The notes beneath the pieces were generated by a model. It was not told where the DNA came from and did not search any database. It saw nothing but the letters and a program-made list of their open reading frames with translations. A stretch of DNA of 64,000 nt from an uncultured Acetatifactor sp. Its GTDB lineage: Bacteria; Bacillota; Clostridia; Lachnospirales; Lachnospiraceae. Position numbers and translations under genes: made by a program. The stretch lies in contig CAKRZO010000003.1 of the NCBI GenBank assembly GCA_934433135.1, positions 124,001 to 188,000 on the forward strand. The letters are read 5' to 3'. Below, piece after piece: positions 1 through 9,705 of the stretch (positions are counted from its first letter, which is position 1; each line of letters begins with the position of its first letter).

Positions 1-727
1 CTGCTATCGTTTTGCCGAAATCTTCCTTATAATGCAGAAAATGAGGCTCATACACAGCTTCTATCAATTTGTGACAGGATTCATAGTCCATCATATTCAT
101 GTAATTTCTATGCGGACCTCTGTTTCTTGTTTTATGACAGACGCAAACCTTCCAGCCTCCTTTCGGAACCAGCCAACACAGTTGGTTTTCCTCCGGTTCA
201 AGGGAAATAATATCCTTTCGGTTTGTTCCGTCCTTTGGTACTGCAAAAAAGCCCAGCAACTGATCATCATCAAATTTGGCAAACGGTCCTATCTGTTTCA
301 TAAGCTCTATCCTGCTTGGCTTAAAATCTGCAGCTTTTCTATACTTTTCTGTCTCAACACAAAAAAGGTCGCCCTCAAATACCTCTGCTATCTTTTCGCA
401 TGTAATACTTTGTCTGAGAAGCTCTGCCGGTTCGTTATTCAAGATACCATTGCAAAATCCGGTAGGGAAATGGCTGTCATCCAGAATCCACACCTGCATA
501 TCCCGTTTTCTGGCTTCATCTAGGATAACATCCATATCTTTCCACCAGCCAGGACCTGCGAAATCCGGATGCGGACGACTTTCAACACAAACAGCCCTGA
601 TATGGCTGTCATAAATTGCTTTCATATACCGGCGTAATACTTCTTCAGGTTCTCCATGCTGCCAGAAAAAAGGGAAAATATAGTTTCCATTTTGTCCTAT
701 CAGATTTTTTCTAATTTTTGAATTCAC
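1..727 (-). CDS. Large glycoside hydrolase, N-terminal part (runs off window)
   Basis: The reading frame starts at GTG 727 and stays open to the window edge, giving 242 residues of a longer protein. A purine-rich GAGGAAAA ribosome site precedes it, 16 bases after the beta-galactosidase stop, so it is the last visible gene of the operon. The visible part reads like the first strands of a TIM barrel: YIFPFFWQHGE, AVCVESRPHPDF, then MQVWILDDSHFPTG near residue 80. This pattern recalls large clostridial glycosyl hydrolases distantly related to GH2/GH106 proteins. Family and substrate are not certain, since the catalytic half lies outside the window. Linkage to lacZ and a sugar ABC transporter supports a role in glycan breakdown. 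Confidence 0.7.
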   Translation of the reverse strand, partial: MNSKIRKNLIGQNGNYIFPFFWQHGEPEEVLRRYMKAIYDSHIRAVCVESRPHPDFAGPGWWKDMDVILDEARKRDMQVWILDDSHFPTGFCNGILNNEPAELLRQSITCEKIAEVFEGDLFCVETEKYRKAADFKPSRIELMKQIGPFAKFDDDQLLGFFAVPKDGTNRKDIISLEPEENQLCWLVPKGGWKVCVCHKTRNRGPHRNYMNMMDYESCHKLIEAVYEPHFLHYKEDFGKTIA

Positions 728-743
728 TTTTTTTCCTCGTCAT

Positions 744-3700
744 TCACATATTTCCGCAAAATGAAAATGTAAAGTGTAAGTTTTTCTCTCTGATTCGATA
801 TTCCTCATGTGTTTTGGCGCCCCAACTGTCGTCTCCTCCAACGCCCATTTGTTTCATTAATATCCTCACTACCGTTTTATGCACCTTGGGAAGTTCATAT
901 AAATGTCCTGCCTCTTCTAATTCGCCAGCTGTAAATGGTAGTGCGCTAAACTCCATTGGAATCATTGTCTGTCTTACTCTCAGCTCTCCATTGACAGGAT
1001 CTTTTCGTACTCCATCACAGAAGAAATCCAATCCGCTCCCTTTGCAATCGAAGACAGATGCCATTCTCACCTGCGTTCTATTACCACACTCCTGGGGCAC
1101 GGAATAAGGCGTAAGGTTATTTCTTACAGTATCCTGATAAAATGCAAGCTTCGCTCCCCTGTTGCGGTCAATGTAATTTTCCGCAGGGCCATTGCCATAC
1201 CAAGAAAAGCATTCCAATTCTGCCGGCAATATCATTGTCCATCCAAAGCATGGAAGTTCGCTTATTTCGTCCGGTTTTTCATAATCCATCGTCACTTCGA
1301 CTTTTCCGTATCCATCAACCGTATACCTGATAATACACTCACTGACCGGCTCAGTGGGAAGTTCATAGTAATACCGAATGGTAAAATGATTTTCCGTAAA
1401 CACATAATCACTTCCTGTTATTCTGGAATACAGTTCTGCAGCTTTCCACTGTGCACTGTCGAACATCATATGATTTCCTTTATCATTATCTGTTTCAGCT
1501 CTGACAAAACAGGGTCTTGCAGGCCTTTTTATGTATTCTCGTCCCTGAAATACATAGGAAACCAGTCCATTCTTTGCCAGATTAAAAATAACACTAAAGC
1601 AATCGCCGATTACTGCTACATCTCTTGTTCCATCTACAACCGATATTGTTTTGTCCGAACCAGAATTTCCAGTCGATGTTTCATTCAAATAACAATATTG
1701 ACCGAAGGCCATTTCATGCCCTTTTTCTCCCCATAACATATCTTTCTTCAAGAGTAAGGAAACTTCATTCACATACTCTGCGTTCCCGGGGAACTCCGGT
1801 AGCTGCAACGCAAAACTTCTCTTATCCAGCGCCGGCACATCAAATTCCATTGTCTTCCGGTAAATCTCAACGCCATTCTTTCTTACAACAATTCTTCCTT
1901 CATAAATATTGGTATTGAGGAATAAATGATTATTTGTTATCGTTACTGAATTTCTTCCCGGCTGCAGTCGGACATTCTGGTAATTATATTTCACCTCCTG
2001 CATTTTAGGCGAATTTTTCCTGTCCGCAAAGACAATTCCATTACAACAATAATTGTAATCCGACGGGCGGTCATCAAAATCACCGCCATAAGCAAAACAG
2101 GATTGCCCGTAACGATTTGTCGAGCGGATACCCTGGTCTATGTAATCCCATATAAATCCCCCCTGATATCTTTCTTCCTGTTCCGCCAATTCGGTATATT
2201 TGTACTGTGCCCCCAGGGAATTTCCCATGGCATGAGAATACTCACAGCTGATAAACGGTTTGTCAGGATTATCTTTCAAAAATGCCTTTATTTTATCCAC
2301 TGACTGATACATCTGACTTTCCATATCGCTGGACGCATTATATCTTCTGTCATGAAAAATTCCTTCATAATGTACTAATCTGGTTTCATCTTTCTGTCTG
2401 AATAATTGTGATATCTCATAGATATCTCTTCCCCCGTAGGACTCATTTCCGCATGACCATATTAAGATGCAGGCATGATTTTTATCCCTTTGAAGCATTG
2501 AATTTGCCCTGTCTAAAACTGCAGGCTTCCATTCCTCATGATCACCCGGTAAAATCAAACTTTCATCCTTTTGTTTCCACGACCCATGGGTTTCCAGGTT
2601 TGTCTCGTCAATTACATACAAACCGTACCTGTCACATAATTCATAAAACAACGATTGATTCGGATAATGCGAAGTTCTGACGGCATTGATGTTATTCTGC
2701 TTCATATTAATGATATCCTGAAGCATTTCCTCTTTCGTAATCGCCCGTCCGTGACAACAGCTGAATTCATGACGATTGACACCTTTAAAGACAATCCTTT
2801 TCCCGTTCAGCAACATCAATCCGTTCTTTAATTCAAATCTGCGGAAACCAACATCCTGAGCAATCACTTCCTGCAGTTGTCCGCTTTCGTCCCTTACTTC
2901 CAGTTTTAGTTGATACAAATATGGATTTTCTGCACTCCACATACAAAAGTCTCTGGTCTTTACACAAATTTCCATTTCTCCGCAATTTGAGTTCCGTTCA
3001 AACGCTACCGGCGAAAAAAGAGTGGTTTGCTTTTCAAAAATCAGACCTTGATTTTCTTTTTCTTCTAATATTCCCCTGATTTTGTATCTGCTTCCCGTTT
3101 CCTGACGGATCTTCATGTTCAATATCAGTTCTGCAGTTAAAAAATCCTCTGCAATTTTCGTTTTAATAAACAGATCCTCTATATGTATTTTCGGTACAGA
3201 ATACAGATATACATCCCGAAAGATTCCACAAAACCGCCAAAAATCCTGATCTTCCAGCCAACTTCCTGATGAAAACTGATATACAAGAACCGCCAGCTTA
3301 TTTTCACCGCTGCAAATAGCTTCTGTTATATCAAAGTCGGCCGGTGTAAATGAATCTTCACTATAACCGATATAAATACCGTTCAGCCACACTGCAAATG
3401 CCGATTCTACTCCCTGAAATGAGATCCGTACTCGCTTTTTTTCAAAGTAATCGGGAAGCGTAAAATATTTGACATAACTCATCACACAATTTCTTTTTTG
3501 TGGAATTTCACCCGGAATCACATTTTCATGCCCTGCCCAGGCATACATAATGTGAGTATATTGCGGGTAATCATACCCTTGCAACTGTATATGTCTGGGA
3601 ACTGCAATGTCCCTCCAGTCCCTGCAATCATAATCCAGCCTTTCAAAATTATGAACACGGCTTTTTTCATTGTCAGCGCATTGAAACTTCCAATTTCCGT

Positions 3701-3833
3701 TCAGGGAAAAATAAAATGAACTTTTCTGTCTTTTTAATTCTTCCTCTCCTGCATAAAATATATGATCTGAATGCGCAGGCAATCTGTTTTCTTCAAAAAT
3801 AACCGGATTTTTTACATAATTGATATCAAACAT
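744..3833 (-). CDS. lacZ: Beta-galactosidase, glycoside hydrolase family 2 (LacZ type)
   Basis: A 1029-residue GH2 enzyme of normal LacZ length. The order is N-terminal sugar-binding jelly roll (about 35-215), immunoglobulin-like domain, TIM barrel from about 345, and C-terminal beta-sandwich domains. The acid/base glutamate is Glu464 in WSCGNESYGG and the nucleophile is Glu531 in ISCEYSHAMGNS, both in family-typical motifs. There is no signal peptide, so it should act in the cytoplasm on imported galactosides. ATG 3833 has AAAGGATAGG upstream, and the gene begins 6 bases after the permease stop. It sits at the distal end of the glucarate/ABC operon, so the imported substrate may be a beta-galactoside carrying an acidic sugar. 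Confidence 0.93.
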   Translation of the reverse strand: MFDINYVKNPVIFEENRLPAHSDHIFYAGEEELKRQKSSFYFSLNGNWKFQCADNEKSRVHNFERLDYDCRDWRDIAVPRHIQLQGYDYPQYTHIMYAWAGHENVIPGEIPQKRNCVMSYVKYFTLPDYFEKKRVRISFQGVESAFAVWLNGIYIGYSEDSFTPADFDITEAICSGENKLAVLVYQFSSGSWLEDQDFWRFCGIFRDVYLYSVPKIHIEDLFIKTKIAEDFLTAELILNMKIRQETGSRYKIRGILEEKENQGLIFEKQTTLFSPVAFERNSNCGEMEICVKTRDFCMWSAENPYLYQLKLEVRDESGQLQEVIAQDVGFRRFELKNGLMLLNGKRIVFKGVNRHEFSCCHGRAITKEEMLQDIINMKQNNINAVRTSHYPNQSLFYELCDRYGLYVIDETNLETHGSWKQKDESLILPGDHEEWKPAVLDRANSMLQRDKNHACILIWSCGNESYGGRDIYEISQLFRQKDETRLVHYEGIFHDRRYNASSDMESQMYQSVDKIKAFLKDNPDKPFISCEYSHAMGNSLGAQYKYTELAEQEERYQGGFIWDYIDQGIRSTNRYGQSCFAYGGDFDDRPSDYNYCCNGIVFADRKNSPKMQEVKYNYQNVRLQPGRNSVTITNNHLFLNTNIYEGRIVVRKNGVEIYRKTMEFDVPALDKRSFALQLPEFPGNAEYVNEVSLLLKKDMLWGEKGHEMAFGQYCYLNETSTGNSGSDKTISVVDGTRDVAVIGDCFSVIFNLAKNGLVSYVFQGREYIKRPARPCFVRAETDNDKGNHMMFDSAQWKAAELYSRITGSDYVFTENHFTIRYYYELPTEPVSECIIRYTVDGYGKVEVTMDYEKPDEISELPCFGWTMILPAELECFSWYGNGPAENYIDRNRGAKLAFYQDTVRNNLTPYSVPQECGNRTQVRMASVFDCKGSGLDFFCDGVRKDPVNGELRVRQTMIPMEFSALPFTAGELEEAGHLYELPKVHKTVVRILMKQMGVGGDDSWGAKTHEEYRIREKNLHFTFSFCGNM

Positions 3834-3839
3834 TTTGAC

Positions 3840-4718
3840 CTATCCTTTCACGCCGCCGATTGTAATTCCTTTTACGATATATTTCTGCGTAAATGGATAT
3901 ATAATTACAATGGGCAAAATTCCCATAACTGCACATGCCATTCTGACTCCATTCGTAGGTATCGTTGTCCCTGCTAACTCGGCAGTACTCATTTCAGATG
4001 TAGCCTGTGCGGCTCGCAGCATACTGTTCAAAAGAACCTGCACGCTGTATTTTTCGGTTTCGGTTATGTAGTACAAGCCATTCTGCCAGTCATTCCAATA
4101 TCCGATACCCACTAACAGACCTACGGTAACCAGAATCGGCTTTGCCAAAGGCATGACTATTTTCAGCAGGATCCTGAATTCGCTGGCACCATCAATTCTG
4201 GCAGATTCAATGATAGATTCCGGAATACTTGTACTGAAATAGGTTCTCATCATCATAATGTAAAAAGCTCTTGCCAACAAATTCGGCAGAATATATGCAG
4301 CATATGTATTTTTGATGGAAAATACCGTTGTCCACATTATGTAAGTTGGAATTAATCCGCCATTAAACAGCATCGTAAAAAACACCACAAACGAGATTAT
4401 ATTTTTTCCGGGCATTCCGGCTCTGGACAGTGGATAAGCCAACGAGATCGTCAGTATTAACCCCAACGTTGTCCCCAAGGCAGTAACACCAATGGAAACG
4501 GCATACGACTTAAATATATTATAACTGCCTGACATCAGATACTTATAAGCATCTAGGCTATAACCACTCGGTATAAAAGTATATCCCTCTCGCACAATAG
4601 AAGCCTCTGAAGAAAAAGAGGCCACAACCATAAGAGCAAACGGCATAAGACAAATTATCAGAAGCAAAAACATAATGACATATATAAAGGCCTGATAGAA
4701 ATCGATTTTCTTTGACAT
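3840..4718 (-). CDS. Sugar ABC transporter permease, CUT1 family (LplC/YtcP-like)
   Basis: A 292-residue integral membrane permease with six predicted hydrophobic segments; the first follows the short cytoplasmic start MSKKIDFYQAF. The cytoplasmic EAA loop is visible as ESARIDGASEFRILLKIVMP, the site that couples to the ATPase. It pairs with the permease directly upstream (12-base gap), and GGGAGGG before ATG 4718 fixes the start. No ATPase gene is in the cluster, which is usual for this CUT1 type because a shared MsmX-like ATPase is encoded elsewhere. The substrate is probably an oligosaccharide processed by the linked glycosidases. Confidence 0.92.
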   Translation of the reverse strand: MSKKIDFYQAFIYVIMFLLLIICLMPFALMVVASFSSEASIVREGYTFIPSGYSLDAYKYLMSGSYNIFKSYAVSIGVTALGTTLGLILTISLAYPLSRAGMPGKNIISFVVFFTMLFNGGLIPTYIMWTTVFSIKNTYAAYILPNLLARAFYIMMMRTYFSTSIPESIIESARIDGASEFRILLKIVMPLAKPILVTVGLLVGIGYWNDWQNGLYYITETEKYSVQVLLNSMLRAAQATSEMSTAELAGTTIPTNGVRMACAVMGILPIVIIYPFTQKYIVKGITIGGVKG

Positions 4719-4730
4719 CTTTTCCCTCCC

Positions 4731-5672
4731 TTAAAAAAGTGCTTCGTCACGGCTGATTTTGCGAACAATTCCATTTGCAGCCAGCACCAGAAGAAATCCC
4801 AGAACAGACTGAACAAAACATGCTGCGGAAGACATACCCATATTAGCATTATTAAGCAATCCGCGATAAATATAAGTGTCAATCGTCTGCGTTACATCAA
4901 TTAGTGAACCGCTGTTCATCGGTACCTGATAGAACAGTCCGAAATCCGAATAAAATATGCGCCCTATATTCATTAAGATCAGCGTAATAATCGTTGGTTT
5001 TAGCTCCGGCAAAGTTATGTGTATTATTTTAGTCCAATGATTTGCACCGTCCATAGATGCCGCCTCATAATAAGTCGGATCAATGCCGGCAATCGTCGCA
5101 TAATATATAATAGCGCTGTATCCAAAGTTTTTCCATAAATATACAAATACAAGAATAAATGGCCAATATTTCGGTGTAGCATACCATGAAATCGCATTTT
5201 TCCCTAAAAGCTTTAAAATAGAATTGTTAATAAATCCTGTCGATGTCGCTAAAAAGGCGTATGCCAGATACGCAATTACAATAATCGAAATCAGATGCGG
5301 AACCAGGAAAACAGTCTGAAATGTCTTTTTCACTTTATTTGTCCTGATATCATTAAGCAAAATAGCTACAGAAGATGAAAGGACTGTTGAAAGTATAATA
5401 AATACTATATTATAAAGCAGCGTGTTCTTTATTACGCCAGCCATATCCGTATTCAAAAAGAATTTAAAATTATCCCAGCCAACCCATGCGCTTTTCCATA
5501 TTCCTTTCGCAAAGCTGTACTTTTTGAAAGCAATCACCAGACCCGCCATGGGAATATAATTATTGATTATCAGGTAAATAATTCCCGGAATCATCATGGC
5601 ATAAAAAGGCAAATATGTAATCAGACGTTTTTTCAGCGTCTTTTTGGTACTTACAGCAATTGATTTTCTCAT
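4731..5672 (-). CDS. Sugar ABC transporter permease, CUT1 family (LplB/YteP-like)
   Basis: A 313-residue six-helix permease, partner of the next gene. The EAA loop reads YYEAASMDGANHWTKIIHIT. The basic N-terminus (MRKSIAVSTKKTLKKR) and the membrane start YLPFYAMMIPGIIYLIINNY are typical of the LplB subgroup. A GGAG ribosome site precedes ATG 5672. The gene is separated from the solute-binding gene by about 98 bases holding a strong stem-loop (5711-5762), which probably lowers permease expression relative to the binding protein. Confidence 0.92.
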   Translation of the reverse strand: MRKSIAVSTKKTLKKRLITYLPFYAMMIPGIIYLIINNYIPMAGLVIAFKKYSFAKGIWKSAWVGWDNFKFFLNTDMAGVIKNTLLYNIVFIILSTVLSSSVAILLNDIRTNKVKKTFQTVFLVPHLISIIVIAYLAYAFLATSTGFINNSILKLLGKNAISWYATPKYWPFILVFVYLWKNFGYSAIIYYATIAGIDPTYYEAASMDGANHWTKIIHITLPELKPTIITLILMNIGRIFYSDFGLFYQVPMNSGSLIDVTQTIDTYIYRGLLNNANMGMSSAACFVQSVLGFLLVLAANGIVRKISRDEALF

Positions 5673-5710
5673 ACTTTTTTCTCCGAACTATTGTATAACC
5701 AGCATGGTTG

Positions 5711-5762
5711 CTATCTCAAAAAGGATTACCTTATATTTCTACAAAATAATCCTTTTTGATAG
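5711..5762 (-). terminator. Intra-operon stem-loop between binding protein and permease
   Basis: CTATCTCAAAAAGGATTA (5711-5728) pairs with TAATCCTTTTTGATAG (5747-5762) around an 18-base A/T-rich loop. The T run lies within the stem, so this may be a partial terminator or an mRNA-stabilising hairpin. Such elements often sit between a highly expressed solute-binding gene and its permeases. Confidence 0.6.
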
Positions 5763-5770
5763 TTTGTTAA

Positions 5771-7318
5771 TTACTTCTTATTTGCGTACCATTCGTCAAA
5801 CTGTCTCTGTTTTTCTGCTATGATATCATCGATGCCTGCGTCCTTTAATTCCTTTATAAATTGAGGCAGATATTCCTCCGGATCAAGCGCACCTCCCTGC
5901 AATCCCTTTGCATATTTTGCATCTACATTTGAAACCGCAGCAACCTGTGTGGAAACACTGCTGCTGTCAAACATGAAACCTTTCCCGATGGTCGGCGTAG
6001 CGGTTTTGTTTCCTTCAAGTACTAATTCATTAATATTTCCTTCCGCCTTCGTCGTAATGGCAATGTATCCATTCGGTCCGTTCCAGTTCAAACGTTCATA
6101 CCCGGTATTAGGAAGCAATACTGCATAACCTTCATCATCCAGTTCGTAGTTTACTCCTTCAACCCCCTGCGTAATTAACGTGGATGCCTCCCTGTCAGAG
6201 AACAGCCACTCAAAAATCTCCATGGCACGTTCTGGATTTTTACAGGTATATGGCATTGACCATCCATGATTATTTACAATAGCTGACGTTGAGTAAAACG
6301 GTGTGACAGCACTCTGATACAGTCTGCATGTCCAGCCCTGTGACGCTTCACTTGCAAGCCGTTCTTCTTCCGATGCATTGGCTATATCAATATTGTTATT
6401 GGAAAAACATGCGTACGAATCACCGTTTTGAATTAATGCATTAACGGTGTTGCTACTTGTCTCGTAATCAGGATCAATCCATCCGTTTTCATACCAATGG
6501 TGCATTCTTTCACAAAATTCCTTATAAGCCTGCGTCTCATGAAGATCCACTACCTTGGTATCCTCCATCGGATTTTCTAACACACCGGACAAATAAGTGG
6601 AATCCCCGAGATTGTCCACATAATATTTATAGTTGATCTTTCCTGTGTTTGTACAAAACGGATATTTATCCGGATGTGCTTTTTTCAGAGCGTCAAGAAT
6701 CGGCTCTACATCATCAAGAGACTTTATGTTTCTTACCTCATCCTTCAGTCCTAATTCATCTATTATATCTGCATTAAAAAACACGGAAGTACTGAACGCT
6801 TTATTTTTTACTGCGGGAATTCCGACAAGTGCGCCTCCCACACGGCAACAATCCAAATCCTCCGCCGTCGTATAATCCCATATAGGACTATCCTCAGAGA
6901 TATAATCATCCAGCGCTAAAATCTGGTCGGAACCATACATCATCGGCAGGGTCATTCCGCTTGCACCAAACTGAATCCAGTCCAGTTCTTCTCCCCCCGC
7001 CAACGCAAGGCTTAAATAATTTGGATAATCTGCCTTGCTCACAACCTTAAGCTCAATTCTTGTATTAAATTTTTCCAATGACAATTTTGTCAGTGCCTCA
7101 GAGATCTGTTTTACCGCCTCATCAGTAGGCTGCGTACCTCTGTAATATGCCAGACGAACCGTTACCTCTTCTCTGTTTTCCTTAACGGACTCTGTTGTTG
7201 CTTCTACTTTTGTATCGCTGCTTTGTTCCCTGTCAACTTCTGTTTTTTTACAACCGGACAGCAGAAAAGCCAACGCCAAAAATGTTGCCAATAATACTGA
7301 AATACTTCTCTTTTTCAT
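5771..7318 (-). CDS. Extracellular solute-binding lipoprotein (CUT1 sugar ABC)
   Basis: A 515-residue secreted binding protein. The signal sequence MKKRSISVLLATFLALAFLL ends in the lipobox LLSGC, so Cys23 would be lipidated and the protein tethered outside the membrane. A short Ser/Thr/Glu-rich linker follows, then an alpha/beta binding domain beginning VTVRLAYYRGTQPTDEAVK, as in the LplA-like family. It is the substrate receptor for the two permeases downstream. The ligand cannot be read from the sequence; context suggests an oligosaccharide containing a galactoside and/or a uronic or aldaric acid. Confidence 0.92.
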   Translation of the reverse strand: MKKRSISVLLATFLALAFLLSGCKKTEVDREQSSDTKVEATTESVKENREEVTVRLAYYRGTQPTDEAVKQISEALTKLSLEKFNTRIELKVVSKADYPNYLSLALAGGEELDWIQFGASGMTLPMMYGSDQILALDDYISEDSPIWDYTTAEDLDCCRVGGALVGIPAVKNKAFSTSVFFNADIIDELGLKDEVRNIKSLDDVEPILDALKKAHPDKYPFCTNTGKINYKYYVDNLGDSTYLSGVLENPMEDTKVVDLHETQAYKEFCERMHHWYENGWIDPDYETSSNTVNALIQNGDSYACFSNNNIDIANASEEERLASEASQGWTCRLYQSAVTPFYSTSAIVNNHGWSMPYTCKNPERAMEIFEWLFSDREASTLITQGVEGVNYELDDEGYAVLLPNTGYERLNWNGPNGYIAITTKAEGNINELVLEGNKTATPTIGKGFMFDSSSVSTQVAAVSNVDAKYAKGLQGGALDPEEYLPQFIKELKDAGIDDIIAEKQRQFDEWYANKK

Positions 7319-7399
7319 TGATAATATCCTCCTTGATTTAATATTCCCGTTACATTTAATAATGTATTTATGGTCTATAATATAGTTGCAAAAATTGAT

Positions 7400-8728
7400 T
7401 TAACGTACAAGGCACGGCCTTTTTGCATCAAACTTCCAATCTTTTATCAGATACTGCATGCCTATGGAATCATCTCTTGCTCCCAGACAATGTTCTATGT
7501 AGAGCTTGTTTGCTTTGTGAATCTGTTCCATATCCACATCAATACCCAGTCCCGGTTTGTCCGTTATTGCAATACAACCGTCAATAATCTGTGGCGGAGC
7601 GACAGTAAGCCTTTCTATCCCTTCCTGCCAGATCCAATGCGTATCAATTGCATTTATCGCACCTGGGACTGCGGCAGCTGTATGTGCGCACATCGCCAAT
7701 GATATATCAAAATGGTTATTCGAGTGAGATCCCCACGTCATACCGAAGTCTGAACACATCTGACCTACCCTTACAGAGCCTGACATTGTCCAGAAATGCG
7801 GGTCTGCCAGCGGAATATCCACGGACTGAAGTGCAATTGAATGGCTTAACTGTCTGAAGTCCGTTGCGACCATATTCGTAGCCGTCGGTAATCCAGTTGC
7901 ACGCCTGAACTCAGCTAATACTTCCCGTCCGGAAAATCCACCCTCCGCTCCGCATGGATCCTCGCAATAAGTTAATATTCCATGCATATCTCCGCATAAC
8001 TCAATCGCCTCCGCAAGAGACCATCCTCCGTTAGGATCCAGTGTAATTCTCGCTTCAGGAAATGCTTCCTTCAGCGCTTTTACCGCCTTTATCTCTTCTT
8101 TTCCTTCCAGAACACCTCCCTTTAGTTTAAAATCCTCAAATCCATATCTTTCTTTCGCTGCTTTCCCCAATGCGACAATACTCTCAGGAGTAAGTGCTTC
8201 TTCATGACGTATACGATACCAGTCACATACATTTCCCGGATCGGAATAGTATGGCAAATCGGTTTTTTCCCGATCTCCAATATAAAATAAGTAGCCTAAA
8301 ACTTTCACCTTATCACGTTGCATCCCTTCTCCCAAAAGAGAGGCCACCGGCACATTCAAATGCTTGCCCAGCAAATCTAAAAGTGATGCCTCTATTGCCG
8401 TCTGCACATGAACGCCGGTTCTCAGATCAAAAGTCTGACTCCCACGTTCATCCTTTTCTCCTTTGCTTTCCAGGTGTTTTTTTACGGATAACAATGTATT
8501 TTTATATTCTCCGATAGAAGTACCGATCACCAAATCTCTGCACTCCAATAACGCATTTGTAATTTTACTGCCTCCCGGAACTTCTCCCACTCCCTGAATT
8601 CCGTTGGTGTCAGTAAGTATTACAACATTTCTTGTAAAGTAGGGTGCGTGAGCTCCGCTTAAATTCAGCAGCATACTGTCTCTTCCCGCCACCGGATATA
8701 CTTCCATTTCAGCTACTTCAGGTATCAT
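7400..8728 (-). CDS. gudD: Glucarate dehydratase (enolase superfamily)
   Basis: A 442-residue enzyme that dehydrates D-glucarate (and often L-idarate) to 5-keto-4-deoxy-D-glucarate. The expected residues are all present: the KxK pair Lys201/Lys203 in FKLKGG, metal ligands Asp231 (LDPNGGW), Glu256 (YCEDP) and Asn285 (ATNMVATD), and catalytic His339 in WGSHSNNHFDIS with Asp309. The N-terminal capping domain begins EMEVYPVAGRDSMLLN. A ribosome site AAGGAGA precedes ATG 8728. It is co-transcribed with the two downstream catabolic enzymes encoded just upstream (8782-10590). Full length and all catalytic residues make the call secure. Confidence 0.93.
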   Translation of the reverse strand: MIPEVAEMEVYPVAGRDSMLLNLSGAHAPYFTRNVVILTDTNGIQGVGEVPGGSKITNALLECRDLVIGTSIGEYKNTLLSVKKHLESKGEKDERGSQTFDLRTGVHVQTAIEASLLDLLGKHLNVPVASLLGEGMQRDKVKVLGYLFYIGDREKTDLPYYSDPGNVCDWYRIRHEEALTPESIVALGKAAKERYGFEDFKLKGGVLEGKEEIKAVKALKEAFPEARITLDPNGGWSLAEAIELCGDMHGILTYCEDPCGAEGGFSGREVLAEFRRATGLPTATNMVATDFRQLSHSIALQSVDIPLADPHFWTMSGSVRVGQMCSDFGMTWGSHSNNHFDISLAMCAHTAAAVPGAINAIDTHWIWQEGIERLTVAPPQIIDGCIAITDKPGLGIDVDMEQIHKANKLYIEHCLGARDDSIGMQYLIKDWKFDAKRPCLVR

Positions 8729-8781
8729 TCTGACATCTCTCCTTTTTTAACTTTTTTAACTCTTTCATTCTCCGCTGATTG

Positions 8782-9681
8782 CTATAGCAAACCTGCAGTC
8801 TGCATCTCTCCTCTTATTCGTGCAAGCGAAGTGCCTTCCGGGGTAGGTAAGCTGGGGCGATAAGGCAGACCAATGTCTCTTCCCCTTAAATTTGCCATAT
8901 CCTTGGTTGCTACCGGAAAGCTGGCTAAATCCATAGCCAGTCTTACCGGATTCAGTTTGAACTGTGCTTCCAGAGCTCCTGACAAATCTCCTCTCATATA
9001 TTTGTCATATATAGCCACTATCAGCTCCGGCATGAAGTTGGCTGCAGTACATATTCCGCCTACTGCACCATGACACATAGATGCGTACAACAACGTATCT
9101 TTCCCGCCAAAAACGCGGAAACCCAGGTGTCGCGTCCGCCGTATGAATTCCGCTGTCTGCGTGATGTCGCCGCTGGTATCCTTCATACCTACGATATTAT
9201 CCACTTCCGTAGCTAGGCGCTCCACCAATTCAGCTGAGAGAGTATAATTAACTCTTCCCGGATTATTATACAATAGCATAGGTGTCCCCGGCACTGATGC
9301 GGCGATTATTTTAAAGTGTTCAAACAATTCTTCTTCCGTCGGTTTGAGGAACATCGGTTGAAGAACAGAAATTCCTGCTGCCCCGCACGCGACCCCCATG
9401 CGGGCTAACCTGCAGCATTTTTTTGTGCTGATCCCGCCAATTCCCATATATACCGGTACTCTTCCCGCTGTCTGGTCTATAATAATTCTGAGTCCACGCT
9501 CCATCTCTTCTTCTTCAATGGCATAGAATTCACCATTGCTTCCAAAAGCCAATATTCCAAGTACTCCGCCGCAGATCACGTAATCTACCTGATCTCTTAA
9601 CTTCGCTTCATCAATTTGTTCGCTTTCATCTATCGGTGTCAATATCGGAACAACAACACCCCTTATAAAATCGGTCTTCAT
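8782..9681 (-). CDS. DHDPS-family lyase, probable 5-keto-4-deoxyglucarate aldolase/dehydratase
   Basis: A 299-residue class I aldolase of the dihydrodipicolinate synthase/N-acetylneuraminate lyase superfamily. The Schiff-base lysine is Lys167 in VGMKDTSGD and the general acid tyrosine is Tyr138 in LLYNNPGR. The substrate-binding loop reads GSNGEFYA rather than GTTGE, which argues against a true DapA. In many bacteria a family member (KdgD) dehydrates and decarboxylates 5-keto-4-deoxyglucarate to 2-oxoglutarate semialdehyde. Here the next enzyme is a tartronate-semialdehyde reductase and no aldehyde dehydrogenase is present, so an aldol cleavage to pyruvate plus tartronate semialdehyde fits better. 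The exact reaction is inference. Confidence 0.75.
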   Translation of the reverse strand: MKTDFIRGVVVPILTPIDESEQIDEAKLRDQVDYVICGGVLGILAFGSNGEFYAIEEEEMERGLRIIIDQTAGRVPVYMGIGGISTKKCCRLARMGVACGAAGISVLQPMFLKPTEEELFEHFKIIAASVPGTPMLLYNNPGRVNYTLSAELVERLATEVDNIVGMKDTSGDITQTAEFIRRTRHLGFRVFGGKDTLLYASMCHGAVGGICTAANFMPELIVAIYDKYMRGDLSGALEAQFKLNPVRLAMDLASFPVATKDMANLRGRDIGLPYRPSLPTPEGTSLARIRGEMQTAGLL

Positions 9682-9705
9682 ATCCGTTATCCCTTCCCCT
9701 GCAAA

